DNA of 64,000 nucleotides from Monomorium pharaonis (GCF_013373865.1 NC_050469.1:28773046-28837045); one strand, 5' to 3'; positions 37,071 through 49,981 are shown, counted from the first letter of the stretch. Program-made: numbers and translations. The notes: generated by a model not told the origin, from the sequence alone.

Positions 37071-38660
37071 CGACTGTGAGCGATCGCTAACGTGAAACGC
37101 GGAACCAGAATTTCCCTGATCGATCAGTTACGAGATTCGACAGCGAGAACTTGGGGATCGATTACCTGCATTACCCACTCCATTTTTGGCTTTTAAACCT
37201 CTTTGATATATGTATGTATATATACACATGTATCAAAAAGTTTCGCAATTTCCGCCTTCTCGATTCATCGTGATTCCAGCAATTCTCTGCGCAGCTATAT
37301 GTAATGGACTGTCAATATAACGTTATAATCCGTTCACCAAACGGATACGTCGCTATTACGTCAACGATAGTAATGTATTTCATTGCAATTTTCATTTGTG
37401 TAACATAATGGCAATTGTTTTACGACAATCGCGATATTGCAGATAATGATGCATCCGACATGAAATGCGTACGAATTATTGTAACAATATTATAATAGTA
37501 TAATTAGAATTATCATGTTATCGTTACAATTAGGCGATGCACGTTTCTCTCTGCCGTAATACGAAATAAATATATTCCACGGATGGAATTGCAAACGTCA
37601 GCTTGAATCATCTATTATAAAATACTATCTTTTACGACGTTTTTATCGAGGAGTGTTCAACGACATTCTGTCACTTGTTGCCCATACACGTGTCTCTCCC
37701 TCCAGGCAATAAATTTCTTTTCAGTTTTCTGTGCCGCACAATATATTACGTTTATACTAACTAGCGAGACCGCGCCATCCGGTAACTTCGATTTTCGTTC
37801 TCACGATTTTAACGACGCGCAGGAAAACACGAGTGGTGGACGGTTTTAATTAAAACCTACTGGGTTTTGTCGACGGCACATTAACTGGTTGATTAACAGC
37901 ATGGCTCCTCCTCTCGTTTCTTCGTAATGTGTCTTTTTTATATAGAACGTTAACTCTCCAAGCGAGTTTTTCTTTACGACAAAGTTAGTACTCGAGCTCT
38001 TAAATGACTCCGATGACCCGAGAAGATAGCCGGCTTTACGTCAGAACGCTTTGGAAAAACACTATCGGACAAAGAAATGGCAATAAATTGCAGTTTTTTT
38101 TTTTTTGCTAAAAATTTAAGAATCGAAAGTAAGCAGCATAATAAAATACTGAAATTGTAATACCAAAATTATACTGTATGAATTGCGTTACACCTTTAAT
38201 AACGCTCGTATTTATATTCGAAAAAAAAAGGAATAATTAATTAACATGTAATTGGTATCAGTGTGTCATGAAATAACGTTCAACGATATTTGGTTATACC
38301 ACGTACGATAGCTCCTGCATCGATGCTCCGTTGCAGCATTCGCTCATCGGGAACGATGCAAAGCATGAAACGGATACTCGCGCGGATCACGCGCGTGTTT
38401 AAAAAGAGATGCAAAAGCGCACGACATGAAAGAGGATCAATAGCCGCATTAACGTTTCTCTGACGCGTAATTAGCGGAGATGCGAGTTGGATTACCGTAT
38501 ACATGTTGGCAGGTACCAAGTAGCTTTTCGAGCGGCCAGCGGTGTAAAAGCTTTCAACGAGAAGAGCGGCAAAGCAAACATTGGTTACAAATGGAAGGCC
38601 GCGTTATACCATTTTTCCCCTCCCGCTTTTCTCACGGCGGGTCCTCACCGCCTTTCCTCC
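37071..38660. other. noncoding, mostly AT-rich
   Basis: No supported feature. The acceptor near 37726 (TTTCTTTTCAG) is followed by early stops. Confidence 0.45.
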
Positions 38661-38695
38661 TCTCTCGTTCTCTCTCTCTCTCTCTCTTTCTCTCG
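38661..38695. repeat. (CT)n microsatellite
   Basis: Plus-strand frames over it read Ser-Leu and are unreliable. Confidence 0.95.
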
Positions 38696-39445
38696 TTTTT
38701 CGTGTTGCTTTATTTCTTTCGCCTTTGCCGGCTGACCTTCGTCGTTTCTCTTTCAAACGGGGGCACGTGCAACGTCTTCCGCATAAGGGGATGGCACACT
38801 TTCACGATCCTCCTCTTCCAAAGGGGCGCGCGAGGAAAACGATCTTGACGACAATTTCATTTCCTCTTATTGCCAGCACGTGTCGACGATTCGTTTATCC
38901 GTTATCGTATATCGAGGACGATCCATGTTTCACACGTCCGCCGCGGGAGTATATTAATCTCCGCTAGCGCGAGACAGAACTGTCGATACATTTGTCGAGA
39001 ACGTTTCTTGCCAACGCGAGAAAGCTCGCTACCAAAGAGAGGGATTCTCACGAACAATTTGCGTAATTTCCCTTTAATTTGTTACCCTGTTACTTTCGAA
39101 ACTAATTTTCTGTAATCAAACCGAGATTTCTTGGAGAGATACGTATAGATAACGAGAACTCAGTTTTCACCGAACTTTATCGCTTATCCGCGTTGCAATT
39201 ACATTTGACGTCAAATTTAGGACTAATCCCTTTACGTTAGATAGTAATCGGCTCCCCAACGTTGATTGCCCCCGCGTAATACCTTCCGTTTCCGTAACCC
39301 CTCGCTACGATAGAGCTCGGCACGACCTGGCATATCCAATTCACCAAATACATCGCCACAGTATATCAAAGTTTGGCTACCAACAAGCTTCAATGAAGTT
39401 TCCATATTCACGTAGATCAAGCGTTTAAATTTTGCCCTGCATGTT
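38696..39445. other. CpG-rich, then mixed noncoding
   Basis: Overlapping plus-strand frames to 39115 lack start or splice support. Confidence 0.4.
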
Positions 39446-40125
39446 TCATTCACACATAACGGGAGTACTCTCTCTCGGGACAAATATTTTATCTATTTTA
39501 ATCCATCTGCAACACATCTATATATAGACGTTACAAATATAAATCGGAGAGACATAAAATTGTAGAAAGTTACCTTTGACCTGTGTATTTGTAGAGAAAT
39601 TGAATTAACATTATGAAATGACTGCTAAAATCCTATCTCTCTCTCTCTCTCTCTCCCTTTCACGTTGTTCGGAATAATGTACAACGCCCTACGTAATTGC
39701 GCGATACAACGGAATACTTCTCGTGCCCGGAAAGGATTTCCATGTTCGTGCAAAACGATCGTATCGCCGCGCGGATAGCGGAATCGGCGGAATGCGCGCA
39801 TCGCCCACTTAAAAGCCACGAGGTATACACGCGGCAACGTAAACGTATTATAAACGGACGATAAATCGAGGGTCCCGTAGATTATCCTTGTACACGGCCT
39901 GGCGGGAGAACTTCATTACCGCTTCGTTCGGTCTTGCATAAACCATTTAACTCAAACCTCCGCGGTTTCTAGGCGGAGCCGACGCCTCGTACTAAATCTG
40001 CCGCTAAGCGAGTTCCGGTTCCAGCGCGGAGATTTACGTACTCCGGAGGCAAGCGGCATCGGGTACGTTACTTACTCCCGTGTTCTCTGCGAGCCTCCTC
40101 CGCGACGTGTACTCACCACTCTATC
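39446..40125 (-). CDS. candidate two-exon coding end
   Basis: The minus-strand acceptor CGCTTTCCTCTTCAAG (ending 40126) opens a 50-nt exon, the only open frame reading DRVVSTRRGGGSQRTR, that ends at CGGGA|GTAAGTAAC (40076). The next acceptor, TAGATGTGTTGCAG (ending 39507), continues in the required phase with EWIKIDKIFVPRESTPVMCE and TGA at 39446-39448. The second piece lies in AT-rich DNA. An earlier GTGAGT inside the first exon is an alternative donor. A separate 83-codon minus-strand frame (39232-39483) overlaps the second exon in another phase and is equally plausible by eye. No upstream exon was found. Confidence 0.22.
39634..39655. repeat. (CT)n microsatellite
   Basis: About ten CT units. 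Confidence 0.9.
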
Positions 40126-40147
40126 CTTGAAGAGGAAAGCGACTTTA

Positions 40148-40186
<39 letters not shown>

Positions 40187-40208
40187 CTATCTCTCTCTCT
40201 CTTTCTCT
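40148..40208. repeat. compound (TC)n(TATC)n(TC)n microsatellite
   Basis: TC units, six or seven CTAT units, then TC units again. Confidence 0.95.
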
Positions 40209-40236
40209 CCGCGAACGGCTAACGTCAATTTCGCAC

Positions 40237-40252
40237 GTGCGCGCGCGCGCGT
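40237..40252. repeat. short (CG)n tract
   Basis: Alternating CG, a potential Z-DNA segment. Confidence 0.85.
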
Positions 40253-41460
40253 AACAATTTACTTAAGGAACGGCCAACACTAACTAATTTGTACGCGAAG
40301 TGCAATCTTGTACTTTGAAAGATAACTCAAAAGAGAGATTGATGATAACATTGTGGGAAAGTCGACGGCGATAATCGTATATCTTTATGTTTCGCGAAAA
40401 TATTTCTTTATAATTTGCGCATGTTTAAAAATACATTAAGAAATCGAATTGAAATTTACGTATATCTCGATAAATAATCTTAGGTAAAAAACACAAGTAA
40501 AAATAGATTTTTAAAAATTATTTAAATAGATAACTTGCAATGTTAATCAAAAAAGTGATACAAATTGTAAAAAAATTAGATGTAAAATTCCAAAGCACAC
40601 ACAATATCTTTTTGCTCGCTTTTGCGAACTCGAGAAGGAATGCGCGATTAAACATTGATCTCGTCTAATTTCTGCCATGTCCTGAAATCACTGAAACAGC
40701 TCGAGCGAATAAATAGCTAACGTGCCCCTATTAATCTAAATAAGAACAAGCAAAAAATATCCCGATTGAAGTCTTATTTAGGACAACGAAAAATATATAA
40801 CCCGTCACATTCAAGAGAGAAATAAAACTGGCACAGCTAAATTATATACTAGATCAAAAATTTACTTAAAATAATAAAATAAAAATGAGAAAAATTGTGT
40901 TACTTAACTTAATTCGTCTCTTTTGTTAAATATATTAAATCACATTTAACATCATTAAAAGGCAAATGATGACTTAATAAAATAGCATCAATGTGTTTAA
41001 GTCAATGTCAATCTATAATTCAATTTTTATGATAAATTAATGATTCTCAAATAAATATTATAAAACTAAACGAGATTCCGTGATATGTCAAACACAATTT
41101 TCCTCGATCTCCAAGAAATAGTTTCCTGTAGGTGCCAGTATGTATAAGGATCGAGTCTACAGATTATAGTTTCTAATTCTAGAAGATGAACACCGTCACG
41201 TGGTAACCTAGCATATTTAATTCCTGTCTTAAGGTGGAATATCCAGTTTCTTGGAAAGCTGTGCGGCATCACCGACGTCACCGCCAACATCGTTTTCTTC
41301 TTGTTCGTCGTCGTCGTGGACGAGGGTAGTCACAGCATGTTTACACAATGTCAGCGCCCGTGTTTGCCCTCGACGCCTTGAATTTCCTTCTCTCCTCCCC
41401 TTTTTCCGATTCAACAACGAGTTTCCTCGACCTGGTTTCTAAATTGAAAATGGATTTCAG
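40253..41460. other. AT-rich noncoding with minus-strand frames near its end
   Basis: Featureless to about 41050. Two overlapping minus-strand frames then occur: 41066-41290 from ATG 41290, ending SRKIVFDISRNLV, and one ending at 41229 with an acidic HDDDEQEENDVGG run. The second may be opened by CAATTTAG|AAACC near 41442. They cannot both be coding and neither is supported further. Confidence 0.25.
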
Positions 41461-41595
41461 ATGTCCCGTTATCGCGCTTTGATTGTTAACGTCTTGACGA
41501 CGGATCGATGGCCAGCAAACGGCACTTGTGATGACATGAACGAGGCTTTTATGACTTCAAAACGACAGTGCCGAATTTTACAGCACTACTACTAG
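41461..41595 (+). CDS. candidate small coding exon with AATAAA directly after the stop
   Basis: An acceptor (AAAATGGATTTCAG, ending 41460) is followed at once by ATG, and a 44-codon frame runs to TAG at 41593-41595 with AATAAA at 41596-41601. The peptide begins MSRYRALIVNVLTTDRWP and ends KRQCRILQHYY. It may be a terminal exon or a very short independent frame. The pyrimidine tract of the acceptor is weak. An in-frame TAA 18 bases before the ATG means the coding part cannot extend upstream without splicing. Confidence 0.25.
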   Translation: MSRYRALIVNVLTTDRWPANGTCDDMNEAFMTSKRQCRILQHYY

Positions 41596-41601
41596 AATAA
41601 A
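41596..41601 (+). terminator. polyadenylation signal AATAAA
   Basis: Adjacent to the stop codon of 41461-41595. Confidence 0.25.
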
Positions 41602-41879
41602 TTGTCAACTTCAACTCCTTTCCAACTTTTAAAGAAACACCATTATATGGCTATTAAAAAGTTCAACGAGTTCATGACGATGAATAAACCGATAAGAAAT
41701 AAAAAAATCGATATTTCTCGCATCATATTTTACCTTTTGATGACAATTACACTGTTATTATTTTATAATCACATACTACACAAAAAAATCATTCGTGTGC
41801 GTATGTGTGTGTGTAATTTTGTTTATATGTCGCTACTTTTTTCACAACTATGTGTAAAGAGATTTGGAATCACATCGAT
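41602..41879. other. AT-rich; part of a hydrophobic open frame
   Basis: A plus-strand frame (first ATG near 41647, end 41979) is unusually long for such AT-rich DNA. It reads as basic plus hydrophobic segments (RIIFYLLMTITLLLFYNHIL) but runs through a (TG)n array as a Cys-Val run. A chance frame is likelier than a membrane protein. Confidence 0.2.
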
Positions 41880-41907
41880 ATGTGTGTGTGTGTGTGTGTG
41901 TGTGTGT
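41880..41907. repeat. (TG)n microsatellite
   Basis: About 14 TG units. Confidence 0.95.
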
Positions 41908-43306
41908 TTTATGTTGTGGACAGCTTATCGTCTTCAGGGAGAAAGTTATCAAGTACAGGTTATCCTTGAAAATCCGTAAAATAGGCTCCGTCTGTAAGCC
42001 AGACTCGTACACCTAGCTGCGTCGCGTAACCTTAACGGAAAATCGAAGATGCTTACCATAAAGTCCCCCTAAAGCTCCAAATCCCACGTGTCCTGTCGCC
42101 TTTTCCTCGGTTTCTGGGATTGAAAAAGCATTATAGCTCGAGAAATCTTCCGCTGCCCGAAAAGGAAGCCGAAAAGTGAAAAAGTAAGAATGAGAAGAAC
42201 CTGATGCTATTTTTTCTCACGAAATGTGACAGCAAAATGGCGCTTTACCAAAAATAACGACATCTAGTATCCTATCATTTCTAACAAGAATTCATCCAAA
42301 TTTGTAATTTCTTTGTTATGATAACCAGTGTTACCGTTGACAAGTAGATATATAAAAAAGAAGACACTATATTTGTGTTCAAACATAGTAAAGAATTTTT
42401 TTAGCAAATCTGCATTCTCACATGAAATTCGTATAATACTTATTCGGTAAGATCAAGCTTTACTAATAGCCTAAATCCATTTGCGAAAACTTCGTGTGTA
42501 TAATCGGAGGATAATGTACAGAACGCATCTCAGTTATAACACGTAGCTACTTCCCACGATGTGAGTTGTAGTTTATGCTCAAGTAAACCCAAGGCACGCT
42601 TGAATAACCAAAGTATCAAACTCGGTAAACTCTGCAAAAAAACCTAGTAAAATCGTGTACGTGCTCCACATACGAATGCAGAAGGCGGGCGCAGGGAAAG
42701 CGAGATAAAAAAGGTATAGATGTAAAAAATTTTGTTATTTTAATTATGCTTAAAAAAATAAAAATTTCCAAATACTATATAATTTCACTTTTTGTTAAAA
42801 ACTTTAAATTTGATTTGAAATTTTTAAATTTATTAAAAAACTAAAATTTAAATACAAAATGATTTCTAGACTAATCATCAAGTAAGATAAGCGTTTCAAA
42901 TTGTTTCTCACAGATATCATCGTATGATTTAATTATTATTATTATATTAATTCAATTCAGGTTTCGATAATCTTATCGTAATTGGATTAGATCGTATTAA
43001 TTTGTTTTCGTCTGAATGCTTCGCGTAATCGATGAATCGCGGAATGGGCGCGTCTGGTTTTTTCCGATTTGACGAGCTCGTCTAATTTTGGAGCACATCT
43101 GCGGTGGTTTAGATTCGAAGGGGGCCCCTGGTTTCTTTCTATGGATAATGAAAGAGGAGAGACGGGGGTCTCAAAGAGGGTCACGCATCTCCTCACGCGT
43201 GCACGGAATAATCCCCCTGGCCCGAACAGAGTAAAAAATGCTCGAGAGAGATTTACGTTGAGCGTACAACTGTCACGAAACTTTCGAGTGCTCGCGAGAA
43301 AGAGAG
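41908..43306. other. AT-rich noncoding
   Basis: No supported feature. Confidence 0.45.
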
Positions 43307-43332
43307 TCTCTCTCTCTCTCTCTCTCTCTCTT
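43307..43332. repeat. (TC)n microsatellite
   Basis: About 13 TC units. Confidence 0.95.
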
Positions 43333-43789
43333 TAAACAGCGATCTGACTCGAGCGCGTAACAACAATGATATAGTCGACCGTGCAGGTTGGATATCGACA
43401 CCTCGACAAACCCGTCGGCTTTTCCAGGAGCTAAACAATCTTTGTATATCCAACGTGTTCGCGTGCATTATCGATTCTCTTTCGAGAGTCATAGGGAGCT
43501 CTCGAGGGTGAATGGACGAAGAAAAGGAAAATAATAGAAACGAGTTAAACGTTCATTTTGTAACGTTTAGCAAATATCAAATGTTTTAACAAGGTGATAC
43601 AGGCCGGAGAGAGTAGGATGGGCGAGGGGCTGTTTACGGATGCTAATTCGCTGCCAGTGGGTAAAATGATTTAATGGGGTTGTCAAGGCGGATATTCTGA
43701 CGCGCCGCCATGTCGCGCCGCGTCCGTCGCCCTGAGCATCGAGCCCTTATACATCGCCTCCGATATTAAGCTCTAAGTTGTACGTTTTG

Positions 43790-44281
43790 TCACTGTGTAC
43801 ACTGGGATTTGGCCCGACTTCCCGAGCAAACACAGTTGCACCCCGATCTCGCGACGCACCGTAGGGAATCCCGTTTCTCACGCGGCGCAATAACATGAAT
43901 TAGAACGCGGAGAGATGGACGCGACGAACCATTCCTCCTCCGGTTGCGCAATTTCCGAGGCGGAAAAACCGCCATCGAAACTACTCGCCGCGATTTATAG
44001 GTTGAAATGTACATGAACGTGTCAATGTCCTGAAACGTACGCAACTCGAGGGAAGAAACGGATCGTCGAATTGGACGAGCGCATCGAGCGTATCGCGCGC
44101 GCGATTCTAATTTCTGAATAGCAACATGATGAAATTCGATCCCACGAGCTTCTCTCCCGAGATAAACGCGCTCGTTTCGCTGAATGGCGCGGTAGGTATT
44201 ATAGGATACATATAGGCGCCCAGGTGAATTTCGTGGCGCCAGACGCGACGCGAACAGAAGATACCATCCCCTTGGATTCAT
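43790..44281 (-). CDS. unrecognised 163-codon ATG-initiated open frame; probably chance
   Basis: From ATG 44281 the minus strand is open to TGA at 43790. About one residue in five is Arg, the usual outcome of a random frame through CpG-rich DNA. No motif, signal peptide or membrane segment is visible. Confidence 0.13.
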   Translation of the reverse strand: MNPRGWYLLFASRLAPRNSPGRLYVSYNTYRAIQRNERVYLGREARGIEFHHVAIQKLESRARYARCARPIRRSVSSLELRTFQDIDTFMYISTYKSRRVVSMAVFPPRKLRNRRRNGSSRPSLRVLIHVIAPREKRDSLRCVARSGCNCVCSGSRAKSQCTQ

Positions 44282-44543
44282 CGCATCCGTATAACGCAGA
44301 CTGCGAAGTTACCAGTGTCGTGTCCGCGTGTACATATCCGCCGTGTGTGGCAACTTACGGCCGCGGTTACGCACGCACGCGAGAAGCGTTAACTCATGCA
44401 CGCGTGTGCGGGGCCACCGCCGCCGCCAACATACCGTATATACGTTGCACACACATGTATACCTCTACCGCACACGGTGTGTATTACAGCCAGGTGTAGA
44501 GCGGGAACACGGTGCTCGTGTTCCTGACGGGCGCCGCGCGGTT

Positions 44544-44555
44544 CCCCCCCCCCCC
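44544..44555. repeat. poly-C run
   Basis: Twelve consecutive C; length uncertain in any assembly. Confidence 0.9.
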
Positions 44556-44583
44556 GTGACGCGTGTTCCGCCGGATAGGTGGA

Positions 44584-44607
44584 GTAGGTAGGTAGGTAGG
44601 TAGGTAG
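44584..44607. repeat. (GTAG)n tetranucleotide repeat
   Basis: Six GTAG/GGTA units. Confidence 0.95.
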
Positions 44608-44837
44608 AAACCGCTGCACCCGGGAGTCTGGTTTACATCTGAACGTGACAAGGCCGCCCCGCGCGCGCACCGGGTTTGTCTTTATGTCATGGGAAAGTCT
44701 ATACCGGCGCGGCGGGCGAGCGAACGTCTAGATCCGACCGGGCATTATCGACTACGCGCGGCACGATACAACCCATAGAGCGATATGAATGTCGAACTAA
44801 TTGCGGGCCGCGCCTCTCCGGCGGGCGCCGGCATCGG

Positions 44838-44862
44838 CATCGCGCCGCGCCGCGCCGCGCCG
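44838..44862. repeat. (CGCCG)n pentamer repeat
   Basis: About four to five copies. It is the reverse-complement sequence class of the repeat at 6868-6887. Confidence 0.8.
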
Positions 44863-46867
44863 GTACGTCGCGCCGATCCCTTTGAAGCGGAAACCGCGCC
44901 GGAATATTCGCGCCGATACGAAAAACTCGTATAACGAGCGCGCGCAACGTCCCTGTTTATAACGACGTGCTCGCGTGCCTTGCAGTTTAATCAAAGGGAT
45001 CGGTATAGAAAGTTCAAATTGATTTTCTGCCAATATCTACGCCTGTAGAGTACCGGAAAGTACATCGCTGTCGCTCTTCATTAATTCACGTGAAAGCGAG
45101 CGGACGTAATCGTATTTTTTTTATGGTACTTCAATGTCATTACCACCCCTTGCATTACACAGGTGAAACTCGTATATCGATCACATAGTCATACATATAT
45201 ATCTCTCAGTAGAAGTGAACCATAAACATTTTTATTTTTCAAATATCCAGACGTCGCGTGTTCGCTAAACTATCCCAGTTTGAATTAGAAACGCAAATAA
45301 TTTTCATAGGCATCGTTGCTTGTTTCCTTCGTCAAACATCGAGACTTTCATCGGAGAATGAACCAGCACTGTGTCCCCTTTCGCAACCCTATTTGAAGTT
45401 TCCCCAGTCACCCTATCAGAGATAGAAAGAGAGTGAGAGAGAGAGAGAGAGAGAGGGAGGGAGATTCGCGCTTTTCGCGTCCTGATATTCATTACGAATT
45501 CACACGAACACCACCAGTCAACATTTGAAACGTCGGAAAGTCGTGCTGTCTTTGTCCCTGTCTATGAGCCGACAATTGCGTCGGTGGCGGCGCAAACACG
45601 GACGAGCGCGGTAGACAATCGAATTTCAATTTAGATCCGTCGAAGCGCTACTTCCCGTTACACGGTTGAACAAGCAATCCTTTCCATTAATACGACAATG
45701 GCGCCGCGCGGCTCTGACGTATTTACTCTGCGTCAGGCCCGCGCGCGCGGAATGACAACGTGGGGACATGTGCACCCCCCCCCCCGCAACTGGAATCGTA
45801 TTTTCCATAAGTACCAGATCCCCCATCCCTCTTCCCTTTTGCCGCTCTTCTTTCTCTACCTCCGAGATTGTCGCGGTTCACCGGCGTAAACGTTTCCCTC
45901 GTTCTCTCTCGCGAACGCGAGAACACCGACGCGGCAAGATCTATGAACTCTCGCATGAGAATACGCATCGCGAGTACAATGCGCGCGCCTCGTCTCTTCC
46001 ATCTCTCTGGCACGCGCCGCGATATATGTCACTTTGCATAATGCAGAAGCTCTTTCCCTTCCGGCGCGATTTTGGGAGCGAACGCGGGAGGAAAAGAGAG
46101 CCGCTCCGTGTCTTTCGTCTTTTCTCCGCCTGTTCTATATTGTAACGTTTCCTGCTCTTTGCCGGAGCACTCTGTAAACACGACACCGCCGGAGATGACA
46201 TGTAATATGTAAAACGCGTATACATATGTAACGCACGGAAATAAGATACGTCGGAGTGCTATCTGGTGATAGGAGCTATTGCCCGCGATGAAATTTGATT
46301 AGAACAATTTACTTAATAGCGTTGTTGACGGCGCAGCTGAGTTATTACTTGTAACGCCACGCGTTAAACATTATGTGAATAATAAATCTTTGAAAAGAAT
46401 GTAAGTAGGCCAGCGGAAAATTATTACAATTAAAAAAATTAACTTTGTTAAACAATATTATCTTGATTCTTTTACGAGCGAATGTACTTAGTTCACATAG
46501 AATATATCTCTCTTATTTCTATAAGTATAAATTTGGTCTCGAAATCTTCGAATAAATAAAAATAGGTACTTATAAATTTTCGAATCGATAAAAAAAATTA
46601 CTGTGACACGAGTTTCGTTTTTCTGGATTAAAATACATAAAATAAAATACATCTCAGGTGATTATTCTCGAATAATTTCAAACCTATTTCTATTCCTGTC
46701 AACAGTGTGTGACAATATATATTTTACACACTGCATCATAACATAAAATTAGAATGGTACAACATAATGATTGCAATTTCATTTTTTCTACGCAAAAATG
46801 CAATTACCTCGACGTTTTTCCTGTTACGCATTATTCTAACCCAGTAATAAGATAGCTGCAGTTTCAG
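44863..46867. other. noncoding with simple repeats and a small hairpin
   Basis: (GA)n at 45426-45463, poly-C at 45774-45785, and a stem-loop at 46703-46733 (CAGTGTGT with ACACACTG). The rest is CpG-rich to 46200, then AT-rich. Confidence 0.45.
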
Positions 46868-47100
46868 CCGGGACGGACTATGCCTTCAAGAACGTATCAG
46901 AATCGAAGGGAGAGACGGGAGAGGCGAGCGGACGAGCAAGCGAATGGAATCTACATATTCATCGGATCTTAACGGAACAGCCCTCGAGGCGTACGTACCG
47001 CGGGCGAACTTCCTCGCCGTGGAACATAGACAAAACAGGTTCCCGGCATAGCGACGCATACGCCCTAATGGCTCACATAATGGTGCGGATCACGCTGTGA
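46868..47100 (+). CDS. candidate terminal coding exon, about 77 codons
   Basis: The acceptor AGCTGCAGTTTCAG ends at 46867. One frame then runs to TGA at 47098-47100 (starts GTDYAFKNVSESKGETGEAS; later DKTGSRHSDAYALMAHI). Both other frames are also open for 30 to 60 codons after the same acceptor, so reading frame and even coding status are unresolved. No AATAAA follows. Confidence 0.2.
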
Positions 47101-47239
47101 CGCTCAAAAATTGCAGAACGCCGACAAGCAACACGTCCTTCCTCTCTCGATAGATGAAATTTGCCCGACGTGGACACGCGTGCGTTCGGCGATTAAAAAT
47201 GCAAAGAATTTTTTCTCCGAAGCTACGGTTCTCCTGCCC

Positions 47240-47244
47240 CCTCC

Positions 47245-47283
<39 letters not shown>

Positions 47284-47290
47284 CCTCTTT
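47240..47290. repeat. CT-rich microsatellite
   Basis: CT array flanked by CCT/CTT variants. Minus-strand frames through it read Arg-Glu. Confidence 0.9.
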
Positions 47291-49516
47291 CGTTCCTTGC
47301 CTCTTCCTATCGTTTCTCGTATACTTATTTGGTTGAACACCGACATAGATGAAAGCCAGGGGAAATGAACGAAAGAGAGACTGATGAGAGGAGAGATCGA
47401 AGCACAGAAAGAAAGGCCCATCTGCATATTCATCGGCTTCTAGGCGCGCCGCCCTCGGGACATGTACGTTGCGCGAACGGCTCCTTTTATATATGAACGC
47501 TCCTTTCCGGAACTGGATGAAGGCACATACCGCGCGTATATCGCACACTCGGCCGAAGGTAGCGCCGAGATGCGGTCCCCGACGCATCGTCTTAATTAAT
47601 TCCCGCAATTTCCTTTCGTATTACCGGCGGTTATTATACAAAAAGTTAATTACGTTATGGCACTGCACCCGGCGGAATAGAGAGTGGCCTGAGTATCTCG
47701 CGAGCGAGCGCAATCGCGATTTGCAGCGGCGCGACTGCATTTTTAAATCGTGGCATATCCGCGTGTCAATTAAATCCCGATTATCATTCGCGCTTCCAAT
47801 AGCGCGTGATTAATGTATCGCCCGCATCGCACGGGACGCGGATATCGCGGGTCTCTTTGCTCTTCATTCGGCAACGTGGCTCGAAAATAATACGTGCCTG
47901 AATAGTCCTGCCGATGCTCCCGGTATCCGCCGACTATCGGGAATAATCAACGTTGTGCCTGTACGAGGCACATCCTCTCTTTCTATCATATCGCAAGCCG
48001 TGGATATCTATGAGACAAAAGCGTTGTGATGGCTCATGACCAAAATCGGTCGAGCGATCGACAAAGAAAGGATGAAGAAAATCGATGTGGTAACATCATC
48101 GGGTTACCGCACATCCCACAACGATACTCGAATGCGGCATTGAAAAAACAATTCTCCGTTGGCGTTGTGACGAGAGCAGTGGCTTTTCGACCAATGTTCC
48201 TCTCCCCCCCTCTCTCTCTCTCTCTCTCTCATTCTCTCTCTCTTTCTCCTTCTCCCTTTCACGATTGCTCGATCGAACCGACACCGCCAGTATAGAGAGC
48301 CGCGAGTATAGAGAGCCTAGAGAGGAAAAGAGACGCTGAGAGCGAACGAGAACCGGGTCGAATCTGTTGGGGCATTATTTATTATTAACGATATTCATGT
48401 GCTTGTCAATAGCAGAGATTTCCACTCGGTGCGATGATATCGACTGACATGGCGGTTAAACCGAGTGACATGCGGCTGCGGCGGAGTCCGTCGACGTCGA
48501 CGTCGGCCCGTCCGCCGCGTGTGTGTCGTCGTCCTTTCTCACCCAACCCTCTTTTTCTACATTGTAAACGTTCGACGCTTTATTTACACGCGCTACCCCA
48601 GCCTCAGCTTCTCAAATCGCACGCGCCATCGATTCCGATCAGCTTCGTGTCCCCGACGGGATTCGCCTCGTCGAGCCGCGCGCGCGCGAGAACGACTTCC
48701 AACCCGTCGAAATCGGCTTTGCGAGTCGGCGACTCAGCTTTAGCCATCGGGGATGCCGCCCGATTAACTCGAAATGTGCCTCGATTAACCGTCGGAGCGT
48801 CAGAAAATGAAACAAACTGGATATAAATATATCCAGCTTATCGCCACGGAAGTGGCAGGTCCGCTGTCGCCATACTCGAACGCGCAATTCGCCTTCGAGC
48901 GATTACTTTCGAAAATGTCTTCCGACGTAACCTGATTTCGCACAAATAATGGTGATTTACAGTCTCAAATAATCCGAAAAAAAAAATCTATTAAAGGACT
49001 AAAGATTCTTCATATCGAGAAACAAAGTAGAATTACAATATCCTCCGTGTTAAATAATCAAAACATATTTTTACAAGAATATGGTAAAAATTCATCATAC
49101 GATATATAATAATTTCAAAACAATATATCGCAAAAATGCAGCAAAAAAAATCACCGGCTTATTAGTCTCCCTTTGCAATTATAAAGTATTTAAAAATTGC
49201 CCCAAATAACTGTCCGCGCAGCGTATTTTCGACCAATGTACTTTTCTCGTACCGAAGCCCATTGTGAAAAAAATTAACTGCACTGCATTACGCTCGTTAG
49301 CTTGTCGAGAGCAAAAGCAAAGAGAATACGATGGATTGTATAAAGAAGGGCTCTCCACGCGGAATCGATCCGGAAGTTCTCGCCGATACTGAGTTTTAAT
49401 CCGCGCCAGAATTGGTTTCGTACTTCCTCTCGGCGAGCCGTGCCTTCCTCCTTGTTTTTTTTCTTTTCTTTTTTTAATTATTCGCGTTTCGATTTCCTAT
49501 GCTGTACTTCCTGCAG
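47291..49516. other. CpG-rich noncoding, AT-rich from 48950
   Basis: A further CT tract lies at 48201-48260. Overlapping Arg-rich frames occur on both strands; none is supported. Confidence 0.4.
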
Positions 49517-49673
49517 ATTAAACAGCGAGCAAACGCTAACAGTCGTTAAGAGCAATAATTGCGTCCAACATTTTATGAAATTCCAATTGCCGTTAGAACG
49601 TTTATCGATTCGGATTACGGCAAAAATAAAATCGACCAAAGCGACCGCAATAGTCGGGACAAACAGAATTATC
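49517..49673 (+). CDS. candidate internal coding exon, 157 nt, strong splice pair
   Basis: The acceptor TATGCTGTACTTCCTGCAG (ending 49516) and donor AATTATC|GTGAGTC (from 49674) are both strong. Only one of three frames is open across the interval, in DNA of roughly 40% GC. It enters with one base completing a codon and leaves in phase 0. The peptide is LNSEQTLTVVKSNNCVQHFM at its start and rich in Ile/Lys/Thr near its end, and contains no repeat. Without splicing the frame continues to TAA at 49722-49724, so a terminal exon is possible. Not recognised. Confidence 0.33.
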
Positions 49674-49771
49674 GTGAGTCAAAGTTTGTTACGTATTGAA
49701 AAAGTCTTTTCCAGTTTGTCGTAAAATGTTTTCTTTTTGCTGAACGATATTGTGAACGATTGTTCTTCATA

Positions 49772-49981
49772 ATGCACTTTTCTATAACCTTTGCGAGACT
49801 TTCGTATACTCTCCGTTCTAAAATGTGTTATCTTGCAATGAAGTTCGAAGCTACCTTTCTGAATTTCAATGTCGAAGGGATCGACGCAAACAAAGTAAAA
49901 TGCCCGATAAGAGAAATAAAAGTAAATAAAACTTTCATCTCCCGCGTAAAGGAATCTCTAATGTTTAGCATTTTTTATTAA
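49772..49981 (+). CDS. candidate coding frame just downstream of 49517-49673
   Basis: From ATG 49772 a 69-codon frame runs to TAA at 49979-49981 in AT-rich DNA. It is Lys/Asn/Phe-rich (NVEGIDANKVKCPIREIKVN). An acceptor inside it (TTATCTTGCAATGAAG, near 49842) would join in phase to the exon ending 49673, giving an intron of about 170 bases. The acceptor is weak, so the link is speculative. ATTAAA lies immediately downstream of the stop. Confidence 0.22.
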   Translation: MHFSITFARLSYTLRSKMCYLAMKFEATFLNFNVEGIDANKVKCPIREIKVNKTFISRVKESLMFSIFY